Below are positions 1 to 5,929 of a stretch of DNA of 7,320 nt, one piece after another. The stretch lies in the NCBI GenBank assembly GCA_021200395.1, contig JAJQGQ010000213.1, positions 1 to 7,320 on the forward strand, in the 5' to 3' direction. Under the pieces are notes generated by a model. It did no database searches. It had not been told where the DNA came from and saw only the letters and a list, made by a program, of their open reading frames with translations. Source of the stretch: Erysipelotrichaceae bacterium (GTDB lineage: Bacteria > Bacillota_I > Bacilli_A > Erysipelotrichales > Coprobacillaceae). A program made the translations under genes and the position numbers. Every line of letters starts with the position of its first letter. Position 1 is the stretch's first letter.

Positions 1-362
1 CTTATATTCAATATATTTTCTATAGTCATGAGAATAAGAAATTACAGGATATGATGAGTGAAACAATAAAGGTTTTAACGATTTCATATCAGTCTATTGA
101 TGAGACAAAAGATATGGATAAGTTATATAAAATTGTTAAATATCGTTTTAAATGTCAACATAAGGATGTTTCTTTAGAGGATGTGACTTATTTGACAGAT
201 GAGTTATTTAATAAACATATTGATTTATATAACGATAATATTTTAGATAGTATTATTTTAGATATGCTTAAAGGTATGGATGGAGATATCCTTAATAAGG
301 ATATGATTCAGCAATATTTTAATAATCAGCATACATTAGTAAATATGATTGGAGAACGATAA
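1..362 (+). CDS. Hypothetical protein, 5'-truncated by the window edge
   Basis: The reading frame is open from the first base; codons run from position 3 without a stop. The in-frame ATGs at 51 and 54 have only a weak AGGA at 46-49 placed too close to them. I therefore read this as the 3' end of a longer gene that starts before the window, although a start at 51 or 54 cannot be excluded. The visible ~120 residues are hydrophilic, rich in Asp, Lys and Ile and probably helical, with no membrane segment and no motif I recognise. Its stop TAA (360-362) overlaps the ATG of the coupling ATPase gene (TAATG), which implies translational coupling and a shared operon. Its role may therefore be linked to the conjugation-type ATPase, but no function can be read from the sequence. 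Confidence 0.75.
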   Translation, partial: YIQYIFYSHENKKLQDMMSETIKVLTISYQSIDETKDMDKLYKIVKYRFKCQHKDVSLEDVTYLTDELFNKHIDLYNDNILDSIILDMLKGMDGDILNKDMIQQYFNNQHTLVNMIGER

Positions 363-1888
363 TGAATACAAATTACGACTATGAAATGGATTGGAAACCC
401 TATGTGTTTCCAAATGAAACCAATAGTATTACTTCCAAAGAAGAAATCCAAAAAAAATATACCAAAATAACTTTAGATAAACCTATTAATAAAGGTGGTA
501 TCCCTATTATGTGTGAAGATAATCAATTATATATTGATATTAGAAATACTATGAATATGATCTATGGTATGACAGGTTCAGGGAAAAGTAGAAGATTATT
601 GGTTTATTATATTATTGCATGTGCTTTAGCCCATGAAAGTATGATTATTCCTGATATTAAAGGAGAATTATCCAGTGGTTCTTTGTCACCTAAGATTAGA
701 GGTGTTTTAGAAAAAGAAGGTTATCGTTGTTTGTTTTTGGATTTTAGAAATATGATGAGTGATGGTTTTAATGTATTAGAAATTCCTTATCAGCTTTATC
801 AACAAGGTATGGAAGGGGAGGCCCAACAGTTGATATCTGATTTAGCGAATAATTTGGGTGAAATTTATAATGATACAAGAGCTGATCCTTTTTGGCAGGA
901 AACGGCAACTCAGGCTTTTGAAGGTATTGTTGGTTTATTGATGGATGTATGTGATGATAAGGATTATATGAATTTTCAGACAGTTCAGACTTATTTATCA
1001 GAGAGTGGTTGCAATTATTTAGATAAGACAGTTGATTTATTGAATCAAAATTCATTAGTTTTGACAAAACTAAGAGCTGTCTTAGCTGAACCTGATAGAA
1101 CAAAGTTTTCGACTTTAGCAACGCTGAATACTTTTATTACACCTTTCTTATCCAATGAAAAATTATCAAAAATGCTTAGTCGAAGCACTTTTGATATCGA
1201 TTGTTTATATAAAGAAAAAACCGCTTTATTTATAATCTTACCCGATGAAAACGAAACCTATAAACGTATTAGTGGTATTATCCTCCAACAAATCAATTCA
1301 GCTCTTATTTTAGCAGCTTATAATCATAATGGTAAATTACCTAGAAGAGTCAATTTCATTTGTGATGAATTCTGTAACTTCCATGTTCCTAACATGTCTG
1401 CTAATATCAGTGCATCAAGAAGTAGAAACATTCGTTGGACAATGGTCTGTCAATCTAAAAAACAACTACAAAATGCCTATGATAAAGCAGCTGATGTCAT
1501 TGAAGCCAATTGTGAAAACATATTCTTACTCAATACCAATGAATTAACTCTATTACAGGAATTATCTGATAAAGCAGGACAAACACAAATCACTTATGAT
1601 CAAAGACTCAAACCACTCATTAGTGTACAGGATCTGATGTCACTTCAGACCAATCATCAATATACCGAAATCTTTTATCAATCTAAAGACATAAACTTTA
1701 TATCTAAGATGCCTGATATTGATCAATACGAACCACTCAAAAATTACAACAAAACCTATACCATACCAACTTATCCAATCAAACCTGTAAAAGTCTATAA
1801 ACCAGAACAACTCTATAATGATGTACGTAAAGCACTTAATAACACTTATGCTGATTATGAAACATTAGATGATTTATTTTTTGAATAG
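362..1888 (+). CDS. VirD4/TraG-family type IV coupling ATPase lacking N-terminal transmembrane segments
   Basis: This 508-residue protein belongs to the VirD4/TraG coupling proteins, hexameric ATPases that bring relaxase-bound DNA or protein substrates to a type IV secretion channel. Visible motifs are Walker A GMTGSGKS (residues 69-76), the KGEL segment at 100-103, DPFW (175-178), Walker B FICDEF (332-337), and the region from SRSRNI (352-357) to Gln364, which matches the conserved sensor-like part of the family. Residues about 176-280 would be the all-alpha domain. The start has GGAG at 351-354, 7 nt upstream. Oddly, only about 68 residues precede Walker A and none form a membrane helix, whereas most family members carry N-terminal membrane spans. 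It may be a soluble subtype or use a separate membrane partner. The upstream gene overlaps by 1 bp and clpP follows after 9 bp. GC skew reverses midway through the gene. The family call is firm; membership of a mobile element is inferred. Confidence 0.9.
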   Translation: MNTNYDYEMDWKPYVFPNETNSITSKEEIQKKYTKITLDKPINKGGIPIMCEDNQLYIDIRNTMNMIYGMTGSGKSRRLLVYYIIACALAHESMIIPDIKGELSSGSLSPKIRGVLEKEGYRCLFLDFRNMMSDGFNVLEIPYQLYQQGMEGEAQQLISDLANNLGEIYNDTRADPFWQETATQAFEGIVGLLMDVCDDKDYMNFQTVQTYLSESGCNYLDKTVDLLNQNSLVLTKLRAVLAEPDRTKFSTLATLNTFITPFLSNEKLSKMLSRSTFDIDCLYKEKTALFIILPDENETYKRISGIILQQINSALILAAYNHNGKLPRRVNFICDEFCNFHVPNMSANISASRSRNIRWTMVCQSKKQLQNAYDKAADVIEANCENIFLLNTNELTLLQELSDKAGQTQITYDQRLKPLISVQDLMSLQTNHQYTEIFYQSKDINFISKMPDIDQYEPLKNYNKTYTIPTYPIKPVKVYKPEQLYNDVRKALNNTYADYETLDDLFFE

Positions 1889-1897
1889 GAGAATTAT

Positions 1898-2458
1898 ATG
1901 ATTACAGTAGAAAACATTGATAAACAAGGAAGAATGAGCATGAGCTTAGAATCATTCTTACTTAAACAAAGAAAGATTTATATCGAAGGTGCTATCACCA
2001 ATGAATTAGCTATGTCAGTAGTTAAACAAATTGATTATTTAAATACAGTATCTCAAGATGATATTTATGTGATTATTAATAGTGAAGGTGGGAGTGTTTC
2101 AGCAGGCTTGGCTATTTATGATGTGATGCAACAAAGTAAAGCAGATATTGTCACTATTGGCATGGGCTTAGCAGCGAGTATGGGGTCGTTTTTACTAGCA
2201 GCTGGCACAAAGGGCAAGCGCTATGCTTATCCACATTGTGAAATTATGGTTCATCAGGTGATTGCAGGTATGCAAGGTGGCATGGAAGATTTGACAATTA
2301 ATTTTCATCGTATCCAACAAACCAATGATATGCTCACAAAGTTATTTGCTCAAAATACGGGAAATAGTATTGAGGAAATGAAAAAGATTAATCATCAAGA
2401 TAATTATCTAAATGCTGATGAAGCTTTAGAAATAGGTATTATTGATAAGATTCTATAA
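1898..2458 (+). CDS. clpP: ClpP-family ATP-dependent Clp protease proteolytic subunit (element-associated copy)
   Basis: The protein is 186 residues, slightly shorter than the usual 190-200 for ClpP, a cytoplasmic barrel-forming serine protease fed by Clp/Hsp100 ATPases. The full catalytic triad is visible: Ser94 in GLAASMGSF (residues 90-98), His119 in the MVHQ stretch, and Asp168 in HQDNY. The oxyanion region is the SEGGSVSAG stretch (62-70), close to the family's SPGGS. The handle region carries HQV rather than the common HQP. The SD AGGAG (1887-1891) overlaps the coupling ATPase stop codon, with 6 nt to the ATG, so the two genes are very probably co-transcribed and coupled. No Clp ATPase is encoded in the window, so it would need the host ClpX/ClpC or act alone. 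Placement after a conjugation ATPase, and the divergence from housekeeping ClpP, suggest an accessory paralogue. Its substrate is unknown. Confidence 0.92.
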   Translation: MITVENIDKQGRMSMSLESFLLKQRKIYIEGAITNELAMSVVKQIDYLNTVSQDDIYVIINSEGGSVSAGLAIYDVMQQSKADIVTIGMGLAASMGSFLLAAGTKGKRYAYPHCEIMVHQVIAGMQGGMEDLTINFHRIQQTNDMLTKLFAQNTGNSIEEMKKINHQDNYLNADEALEIGIIDKIL

Positions 2459-2480
2459 ATTTTTTCCAATTCATTGATAT

Positions 2481-2519
2481 CTTCTTATACTTATTCATGG
2501 TATGAATAAGTATAAGAGG
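2481..2519 (+). promoter_or_regulatory. Perfect hairpin overlapping the ribosome-binding site of the first LRR gene
   Basis: Arms 2484-2498 (CTTATACTTATTCAT) and 2502-2516 (ATGAATAAGTATAAG) are perfect reverse complements around a 3-nt loop GGT. Pairing extends outward through T2483-A2517, U-G and C-G to 2481/2519. The right arm includes the first bases of the SD AGAGGTGATC (2515-2524). No T run follows it, so it is not an ordinary terminator. As RNA it could mask the ribosome-binding site; as DNA it is a 33-bp near-palindrome that could be an operator. Confidence 0.6.
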
Positions 2520-2527
2520 TGATCATT

Positions 2528-3424
2528 ATGCAATACGAAGATTTTGAATATCAATTAACTTTTCGTCAAGAAATCAGACTCATTAAATATCAAGGCTGTG
2601 CTTCTTATGTTTATATTCCTGATATGATCAACAATTATAAAGTAACGATTATTGCTGGAGATTGTTTTGAAAATAATGATATTGTGAAACATATTCGTTT
2701 TCCTAAGACACTAAAAAGAATCGAAAGAGATGCTATTCATGATTGTTCAAAATTAGCAGAACTATATTTTCCTAATACTGATTTACGTATTCAATCACTT
2801 GCTGTATGGAAATGCTTTTCTTTAAGAAGAGTATTGATTCCCCAAAATGTTAAATTTATTGGTGTACCAGCATTTATGGGATGTTTTAAGCTAGATATGA
2901 TTATGGTTGATGAAAATAATGAAAAATATATATCTATTGATGATGTTCTATATGAAAAAGATCCCTTAGTTTTATTAAAATATCCTGAAGGAAAAATGGA
3001 TAAGAAATATATTATGCCTCGTATTCATAAAATTGCTGATTATGGTCTCAGTTTCAATAATCATTTAAAAAGAGTTTTGTTACCAAAAACTTTAAATGAA
3101 ATAGGATATGGAGCCTTTTATGGAAGTGTTATTGATAAAATAACTATTCCTAATAGTGTTGATGTTTTAGGTGAAGCAGCATTTTGTCAATGTGCTCAAT
3201 TAGAAAAGATAGCTTTATCTAATAATATTAAACGAATTGAATGTGATACATTTGAAAAATGTACAAAGCTTCATAGTATTACCATACCTCAATCAGTTAA
3301 GACATTAGATTGTATGGCTTTTAAGGATTGTTGTGATGATTTGGTTATTAAAGTTCATAGTAATTGTTATCTAACTAATAAAAATCGTATACAATTAAAT
3401 TTGGAAATAAGAGAAATACTTTAA
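2528..3424 (+). CDS. BspA-type leucine-rich repeat protein (LRR_5), intracellular, paralogue 1
   Basis: This is a 298-residue LRR_5 (BspA-like) protein with about eight repeats of the form L-x2-I-x-IP-x2-V-x2-I-x3-AF-x2-C. Clear examples lie around residues 180-200, 203-223, 225-245 and 248-268. The family's typical inserted segment is at 124-157: a VDENNEKYIS stretch, then DDVLYEKD and KYPEGK. LRR_5 proteins are often secreted adhesins, but this one has no signal peptide, membrane segment or cell-wall anchor, so it should be cytoplasmic. I chose ATG 2528 because the long SD AGAGGTGATC (2515-2524) lies just ahead of it; a GTG at 2519 falls inside that SD. The second LRR protein also begins M-[QR]-Y at the matching position. 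A small gene follows 17 bp downstream in the same unit. Partner and role are unknown; protein-protein interaction is the likely job. Confidence 0.85.
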   Translation: MQYEDFEYQLTFRQEIRLIKYQGCASYVYIPDMINNYKVTIIAGDCFENNDIVKHIRFPKTLKRIERDAIHDCSKLAELYFPNTDLRIQSLAVWKCFSLRRVLIPQNVKFIGVPAFMGCFKLDMIMVDENNEKYISIDDVLYEKDPLVLLKYPEGKMDKKYIMPRIHKIADYGLSFNNHLKRVLLPKTLNEIGYGAFYGSVIDKITIPNSVDVLGEAAFCQCAQLEKIALSNNIKRIECDTFEKCTKLHSITIPQSVKTLDCMAFKDCCDDLVIKVHSNCYLTNKNRIQLNLEIREIL

Positions 3425-3441
3425 AGAAAGGGGTTATTCTA

Positions 3442-3633
3442 ATGATGGAAAGAAAGCTTACTGTTATATCAATATATGCATTAAATGGACAAATGATAAA
3501 ACAATATAAAGGCTATTTCCACATTGATTATGCCCGTACTAATGAACATGAAATAGTATTTTGGAAAGATAATCCTAGTGACTATTGTCATATTTATACA
3601 ACTCAAGGAACAATTATTATCGATAATGAATAG
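3442..3633 (+). CDS. Small hypothetical beta-rich protein (63 aa)
   Basis: This 63-residue protein starts at ATG 3442, with AAAGGGG at 3427-3433 as ribosome-binding site, 8 nt upstream; a second ATG at 3445 is also possible. It lies 17 bp after the LRR gene with no terminator between, and a strong terminator follows it, so the two form one transcription unit. Alternating hydrophobic residues (VISIYALNGQMIKQYKG at the start, GTIIIDN at the end) suggest a small beta-sheet fold. The layout recalls short phage or mobile-element hypothetical proteins that begin with a K-[VI]-x-[IV]-Y-x2-[ND]-G pattern, but I do not recognise a named family. It has no signal peptide or membrane span. Confidence in the gene is good because of its SD, position and the terminator at its end; its function is unknown. 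Confidence 0.75.
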   Translation: MMERKLTVISIYALNGQMIKQYKGYFHIDYARTNEHEIVFWKDNPSDYCHIYTTQGTIIIDNE

Positions 3634-3637
3634 ATAT

Positions 3638-3668
3638 AACAAGAATGATATCATTCTTGTTTTTCTTT
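3638..3668 (+). terminator. Intrinsic terminator after the LRR1/63-aa unit
   Basis: AACAAGAATGAT (3638-3649) is followed directly by its reverse complement ATCATTCTTGTT (3650-3661), a perfect 12-bp palindrome, and then by TTTTCTTT. It lies 4 bp after the stop codon at 3633. Confidence 0.85.
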
Positions 3669-3731
3669 CCACAAACACAATATATATAAATAAACGTATG
3701 TGATAACATAAGTTTGTCAGGAGGAATACCA

Positions 3732-4028
3732 ATGAAAAAAATAGTTAAAATCGTACATGTTAATGATGGTGAAAGACAAGGAATGCACAATGGAAACTTT
3801 ATGGTTGTCGAAACTTATCCACGAAGTGAAAAGATTATTGAAGCTTTTTTAAACAATAATTGGACTTTGATGAATCGTACACAAGTGATTAAACCAGCTA
3901 TTCAGGAATCAGGTGTTTTTAGTTTTTATAAGGATGGTTGGGATCTATTATTTGAAAAAGAAGTAGAAGATGATGCAATAAACAATGGTGATGATATTTT
4001 ATATCAAGTATTTGACGAAATATTTTAA
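3732..4028 (+). CDS. Small hypothetical protein (98 aa) with acidic C-terminus
   Basis: The protein is 98 residues when started at ATG 3732, which has a perfect AGGAGG at 3719-3724, 7 nt upstream. An in-frame TTG at 3714 lies ahead of the SD and is not a believable start. The N-terminus is basic and beta-like (MKKIVKIVHV). A middle segment contains a helix and NNNWTL (residues 41-46), then SFYKDGW (64-70). The last 25 residues are strongly acidic. There is no signal peptide, membrane span or Cys cluster. It is bracketed by a terminator on each side (3638-3668 and 4037-4080), so it appears to be its own transcription unit. I do not recognise the family. Confidence 0.75.
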   Translation: MKKIVKIVHVNDGERQGMHNGNFMVVETYPRSEKIIEAFLNNNWTLMNRTQVIKPAIQESGVFSFYKDGWDLLFEKEVEDDAINNGDDILYQVFDEIF

Positions 4029-4036
4029 AAGCAAAC

Positions 4037-4080
4037 AATTAAGAATAAGCAGCATTGTTGCTTTTCTTAATTTTCTTTTT
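4037..4080 (+). terminator. Intrinsic terminator after the 98-aa gene
   Basis: AATTAAGAA-T-AAGCA (4037-4051) pairs with TGCTTTTCTTAATT (4059-4072), with T4046 bulged and a short loop at 4052-4058. It is followed by the T-rich tract TTCTTTTT. Confidence 0.8.
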
Positions 4081-4086
4081 GATATC

Positions 4087-4119
4087 TTGGCTGCAATGAC
4101 ATCATGTTGATAATATAAT
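4087..4119 (+). promoter_or_regulatory. Candidate promoter for the 119-aa Cys-rich gene
   Basis: A TTGGCT (4087-4092) is followed after 18 bp by TAATAT (4111-4116) preceded by TG (extended -10). An overlapping perfect TATAAT lies at 4114-4119. The following AGGAGG is at 4127-4132. The preceding terminator makes a local promoter necessary, but the choice of -10 is uncertain. Confidence 0.5.
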
Positions 4120-4137
4120 AATTACTAGGAGGTCACT

Positions 4138-4497
4138 ATGAAACTTAAAGAAATCATACAAAAAATCCAGGAAAAGAGAATGGCAAAAAAAGAGACAAAA
4201 ATGGAAATAGTAACAACAATGAAGTCCTATAATGAAACATACGATTATATGAAATATTGTTGTAGAAATTGCCGTTATTTTGATGAATTTTATACAAAAT
4301 ATCATACTTATGATTGTCATTATGGTTATTGTAATTATTGGCAAGATGATCATGAATATGAAAATATATGTTATAGGTTTGTGGATTATCAAATATTTGA
4401 TGAATGTCCAAAATTAACCGTTAAAGTATATAAAGACTCATATGCCTTAAAATATCTGAAAACAGAAAGATGGAAATATACAATTATTGATGAATAA
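4138..4497 (+). CDS. Cys-rich (C4) small protein with an LRR_5-like C-terminal cap
   Basis: This is a 119-residue protein; ATG 4138 has AGGAGG 5 nt upstream. The N-terminal 35 residues are Lys/Glu-rich and probably helical. Residues 41-80 hold the Cys-rich core: C42-x2-C45-x19-C65-x12-C78, with YFD after the second Cys and HYGYC at 61-65. The same core occurs in the genes at 4585 and 5922. Four such Cys could bind zinc or an Fe-S cluster; the sequence does not decide which. The C-terminal part (87-117) does not belong to this core: it aligns without gaps to the last 30 residues of the LRR protein at 5159-5929, sharing FDEC, LT, VYK, YA and the final Y, with 15 of 31 positions identical. It therefore looks like a fusion of a Cys-rich domain with an LRR_5 terminal cap. 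No signal peptide or membrane helix is present. Function unknown. Confidence 0.8.
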   Translation: MKLKEIIQKIQEKRMAKKETKMEIVTTMKSYNETYDYMKYCCRNCRYFDEFYTKYHTYDCHYGYCNYWQDDHEYENICYRFVDYQIFDECPKLTVKVYKDSYALKYLKTERWKYTIIDE

Positions 4498-4512
4498 TTC
4501 TACTTTTTCTTT
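4482..4512 (+). terminator. Weak candidate terminator at the end of the 119-aa Cys-rich gene
   Basis: An all-AT stem, AATTATT (4482-4488) with AATAATT (4493-4499) around loop GATG, overlaps the stop codon and is followed by CTACTTTTTCTTT. The stem is short and lacks GC pairs, so termination would be inefficient at best. Confidence 0.35.
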
Positions 4513-4547
4513 CCTATAACCTCGATGATTAAATGAAGTATTTATCT

Positions 4548-4553
4548 TATAAT
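4548..4553 (+). promoter_or_regulatory. Candidate -10 element for the 60-aa Cys-rich gene
   Basis: A perfect TATAAT lies 31 bp before the ATG at 4585. No convincing -35 is visible: TGATTA at 4526-4531 has a 16-bp spacer but poor match. A 7-bp inverted repeat GATGATT/AATCATC brackets the -10 (4524-4530 and 4556-4562), which could be an operator or chance. Confidence 0.4.
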
Positions 4554-4584
4554 AGAATCATCAAAGGAATAGGAGAAAATAAAA

Positions 4585-4767
4585 ATGAAAGAAAACAAAA
4601 CAATGCAAACAAAAGATGTAGAAAAACATGTATGTTGTTGGGGTAGTGATTATTATCATTGTATTAATTGTTATTGGTTTGATCCAAATTATCATTATGG
4701 ATATTGTGATAATATGAGAATGGATACAACTCCTGATAATTATTGTTCTAGTTTTTCTGATAAATAG
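4585..4767 (+). CDS. Cys-rich (C4) small protein, stand-alone form
   Basis: This 60-residue protein starts at ATG 4585; AGGAG at 4571-4575 is 9 nt upstream. It consists of a short charged N-terminus and then the Cys-rich core C26-x2-C29-x11-C41-x12-C54, with YWFD after the second Cys and HYGYCD at 37-42. An extra CC pair lies at 17-18. The core is shared with the proteins encoded at 4138 and 5922, so these are paralogues. This is the minimal form, without the LRR-like tail of the 4138 product. The CxxC...GYC...C spacing would suit a small zinc- or Fe-S-binding domain, with redox roles also possible; nothing in the sequence decides. No signal peptide is present. Its stop codon lies in the stem of a hairpin that separates it from the acyl carrier protein gene. 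Confidence 0.75.
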   Translation: MKENKTMQTKDVEKHVCCWGSDYYHCINCYWFDPNYHYGYCDNMRMDTTPDNYCSSFSDK

Positions 4768-4790
4768 CTATATTTGATAGCTATTTTAAT
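4762..4790 (+). terminator. Hairpin terminator overlapping the stop of the 60-aa Cys-rich gene
   Basis: AAATAGCTAT (4762-4771) and ATAGCTATTT (4777-4786) form a perfect 10-bp stem with loop ATTTG. The T tract is modest (TTTTAAT). The TAG stop is within the left arm. It also overlaps a candidate -35 for the next gene. Confidence 0.6.
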
Positions 4791-4802
4791 TATATATATG
4801 AT
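4774..4802 (+). promoter_or_regulatory. Candidate sigma-A-type promoter for the acyl carrier protein gene
   Basis: TTGATA (4774-4779), a 17-bp spacer, then TATGAT (4797-4802): each hexamer matches consensus at five of six positions. A caveat is that transcription would start near 4809, inside the SD (4805-4810), giving an almost leaderless message. An upstream TATATA as -10 or read-through from 4585 are alternatives. Confidence 0.4.
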
Positions 4803-4815
4803 AAAAGAGGTATTT

Positions 4816-5061
4816 ATGAATAAAGAAGAAATATTGAATATATTAAAAAGTATATTAGTGTATCAATTAGGAGTTGCTGATACTTCAGTAACGTTTGATG
4901 CTTATTTTGTAGATGATTTAGGGGCTGATTCTTTAGATTATATTGAAATAGTTATGGCGGTAGAAGAAGCTTTTGATATTGAAATACCTGATGAAGCGAT
5001 TGAATATATGTATACAGTCAATGATGCCGTTAAGTATATCGAAAATCAGTTAATGCAATAA
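4816..5061 (+). CDS. acpP: Acyl carrier protein (orphan copy)
   Basis: The protein is 81 residues, close to the ~77 of bacterial acyl carrier proteins. These carry growing acyl chains on a 4'-phosphopantetheine arm in fatty-acid or related synthesis in the cytoplasm. The attachment motif LGADSL is at residues 35-40 with Ser39 as the modified residue. It is followed by the acidic recognition helix (a DYIEIVMAVEE stretch, then AFDIEIPDEAIE) typical of the family. I chose ATG 4816 because AAGAGG (4805-4810) precedes it by 5 nt; the longer reading frame from 4774 begins in the upstream terminator. No fatty-acid synthesis gene (fabD, fabF, plsX) and no rnc is nearby, unlike a housekeeping acpP locus. 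It may be an accessory copy for a dedicated acyltransferase elsewhere. The gene is bounded by hairpins on both sides and so looks independently expressed. Confidence 0.92.
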   Translation: MNKEEILNILKSILVYQLGVADTSVTFDAYFVDDLGADSLDYIEIVMAVEEAFDIEIPDEAIEYMYTVNDAVKYIENQLMQ

Positions 5062-5062
5062 G

Positions 5063-5092
5063 AAATAGAATCATAAGATTCTATTTTTTCTT
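5063..5092 (+). terminator. Intrinsic terminator after the acyl carrier protein gene
   Basis: AAATAGAATC (5063-5072), loop ATAA, GATTCTATTT (5077-5086): a perfect 10-bp stem immediately after the TAA stop, running into TTTTTTCTTTC. Confidence 0.88.
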
Positions 5093-5158
5093 TCTGTTAC
5101 TTATATAGTGTCATTTATCATTCCACGTTAAAATAGAGAAAAGAAAGGGATGAAAACT

Positions 5159-5929
5159 ATGCGTTATCAACACTATATTTATGAAATCATCAATGATGAA
5201 ATAAAAATAATCCAATACATAGGTAACGAACAATTTGCTGTCATACCAGCTTATATTAACCAGCTTCCTGTTACCATACTAGGTAATAAAGCATTTTATT
5301 ATAAGAATCATCTTCATTCACTTAGACTACCACAAACTTTAAAACATATTGAAGCAGAAGCGATAAGTGGATGTAAATTAATTGAAGGTTTAATGATGCC
5401 TAAAAGCTTAGAAACAGTTGATGAAAAAGCCTTTTATGACTGTGAAAGATTAAAAAGTATTTATCTTGCTGAACATGTTCAATCAATTGATGCTAGTGCT
5501 TTTGACTTATGTGATTCCTTGCAAAATATATATGTATCTCCAGATAATCCTTATTATCAATCTGTTGAAGGTATTTTATATAATAAAGATCTAACAAGTA
5601 TCATTAAATATCCTATTGATAAAGAAGATAAAACCTTTGTCTTACCACATAATACTACTTGTATTGCACCTCATGCCTTTGCTTATAATGAGCATCTCAA
5701 AAATATTATATTAACCAATATTGAAGAAATAGGCGATTATGCTTTTAGTGAAAGCATGGATTTAAAATCCGTAGTATTATCATCTCATATTAAAAATATT
5801 GGTTGTAAAGCTTTTGATGAATGTTTGTATTTAACACTATATGTATACAAAAATACATATGCCTATTATTATGTGAAAGAAAATAAACTGAATTATCAAA
5901 CGATTATAAGGAGTGACCAAGATGATTAA
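5159..5929 (+). CDS. BspA-type leucine-rich repeat protein (LRR_5), intracellular, paralogue 2
   Basis: This is a 256-residue LRR_5 protein related along its length to the one at 2528. Repeats are visible at about residues 52-73, 75-96, 98-119, 179-199 and 201-222. The family insert is at 123-152 (YVSPDN, then EGILYNKDLTSIIKYP). Its C-terminal cap is LT-x2-VYK-x2-YA. There is no signal peptide or membrane span, so a cytoplasmic location is expected. ATG 5159 is preferred over ATG 5150: the AAAGGG at 5144-5149 directly abuts 5150 and cannot serve it, and starting at 5159 aligns the MRY start with MQY of the paralogue. A candidate -10 (TAAAAT, 5129-5134) is the only promoter hint. The last 8 bp overlap the start of a disrupted Cys-rich gene. 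Role unknown, presumably protein binding. Confidence 0.85.
   Translation: MRYQHYIYEIINDEIKIIQYIGNEQFAVIPAYINQLPVTILGNKAFYYKNHLHSLRLPQTLKHIEAEAISGCKLIEGLMMPKSLETVDEKAFYDCERLKSIYLAEHVQSIDASAFDLCDSLQNIYVSPDNPYYQSVEGILYNKDLTSIIKYPIDKEDKTFVLPHNTTCIAPHAFAYNEHLKNIILTNIEEIGDYAFSESMDLKSVVLSSHIKNIGCKAFDECLYLTLYVYKNTYAYYYVKENKLNYQTIIRSDQDD

Noticed and set aside
768..1121. Open frame of 117 codons on the minus strand inside the coupling ATPase gene
   Set aside because: It lies wholly within a well-supported + strand gene, has no credible ribosome-binding site, and resembles no protein family; it is a shadow of the AT-rich coding sequence.
1329..1547. 72-codon + strand frame inside the coupling ATPase gene
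   Set aside because: It overlaps the Walker B and following conserved motifs of the real gene in another frame and has no SD.
2519..2527. GTG start for the first LRR gene
   Set aside because: The GTG is part of the SD AGAGGTGATC; ATG 2528 is correctly spaced and aligns with the paralogue's start.
3481..3732. Hydrophobic 83-codon frame on the minus strand
   Set aside because: It covers the 63-aa gene and its terminator; the hydrophobicity comes from AT-rich antisense codons and no ribosome-binding site supports it.
4102..4411. Two antisense frames opposite the Cys-rich gene, one looking like a membrane protein
   Set aside because: The + strand gene has a perfect SD and a conserved Cys core shared with two paralogues; the antisense frames are Ile/Phe/His-rich shadows.
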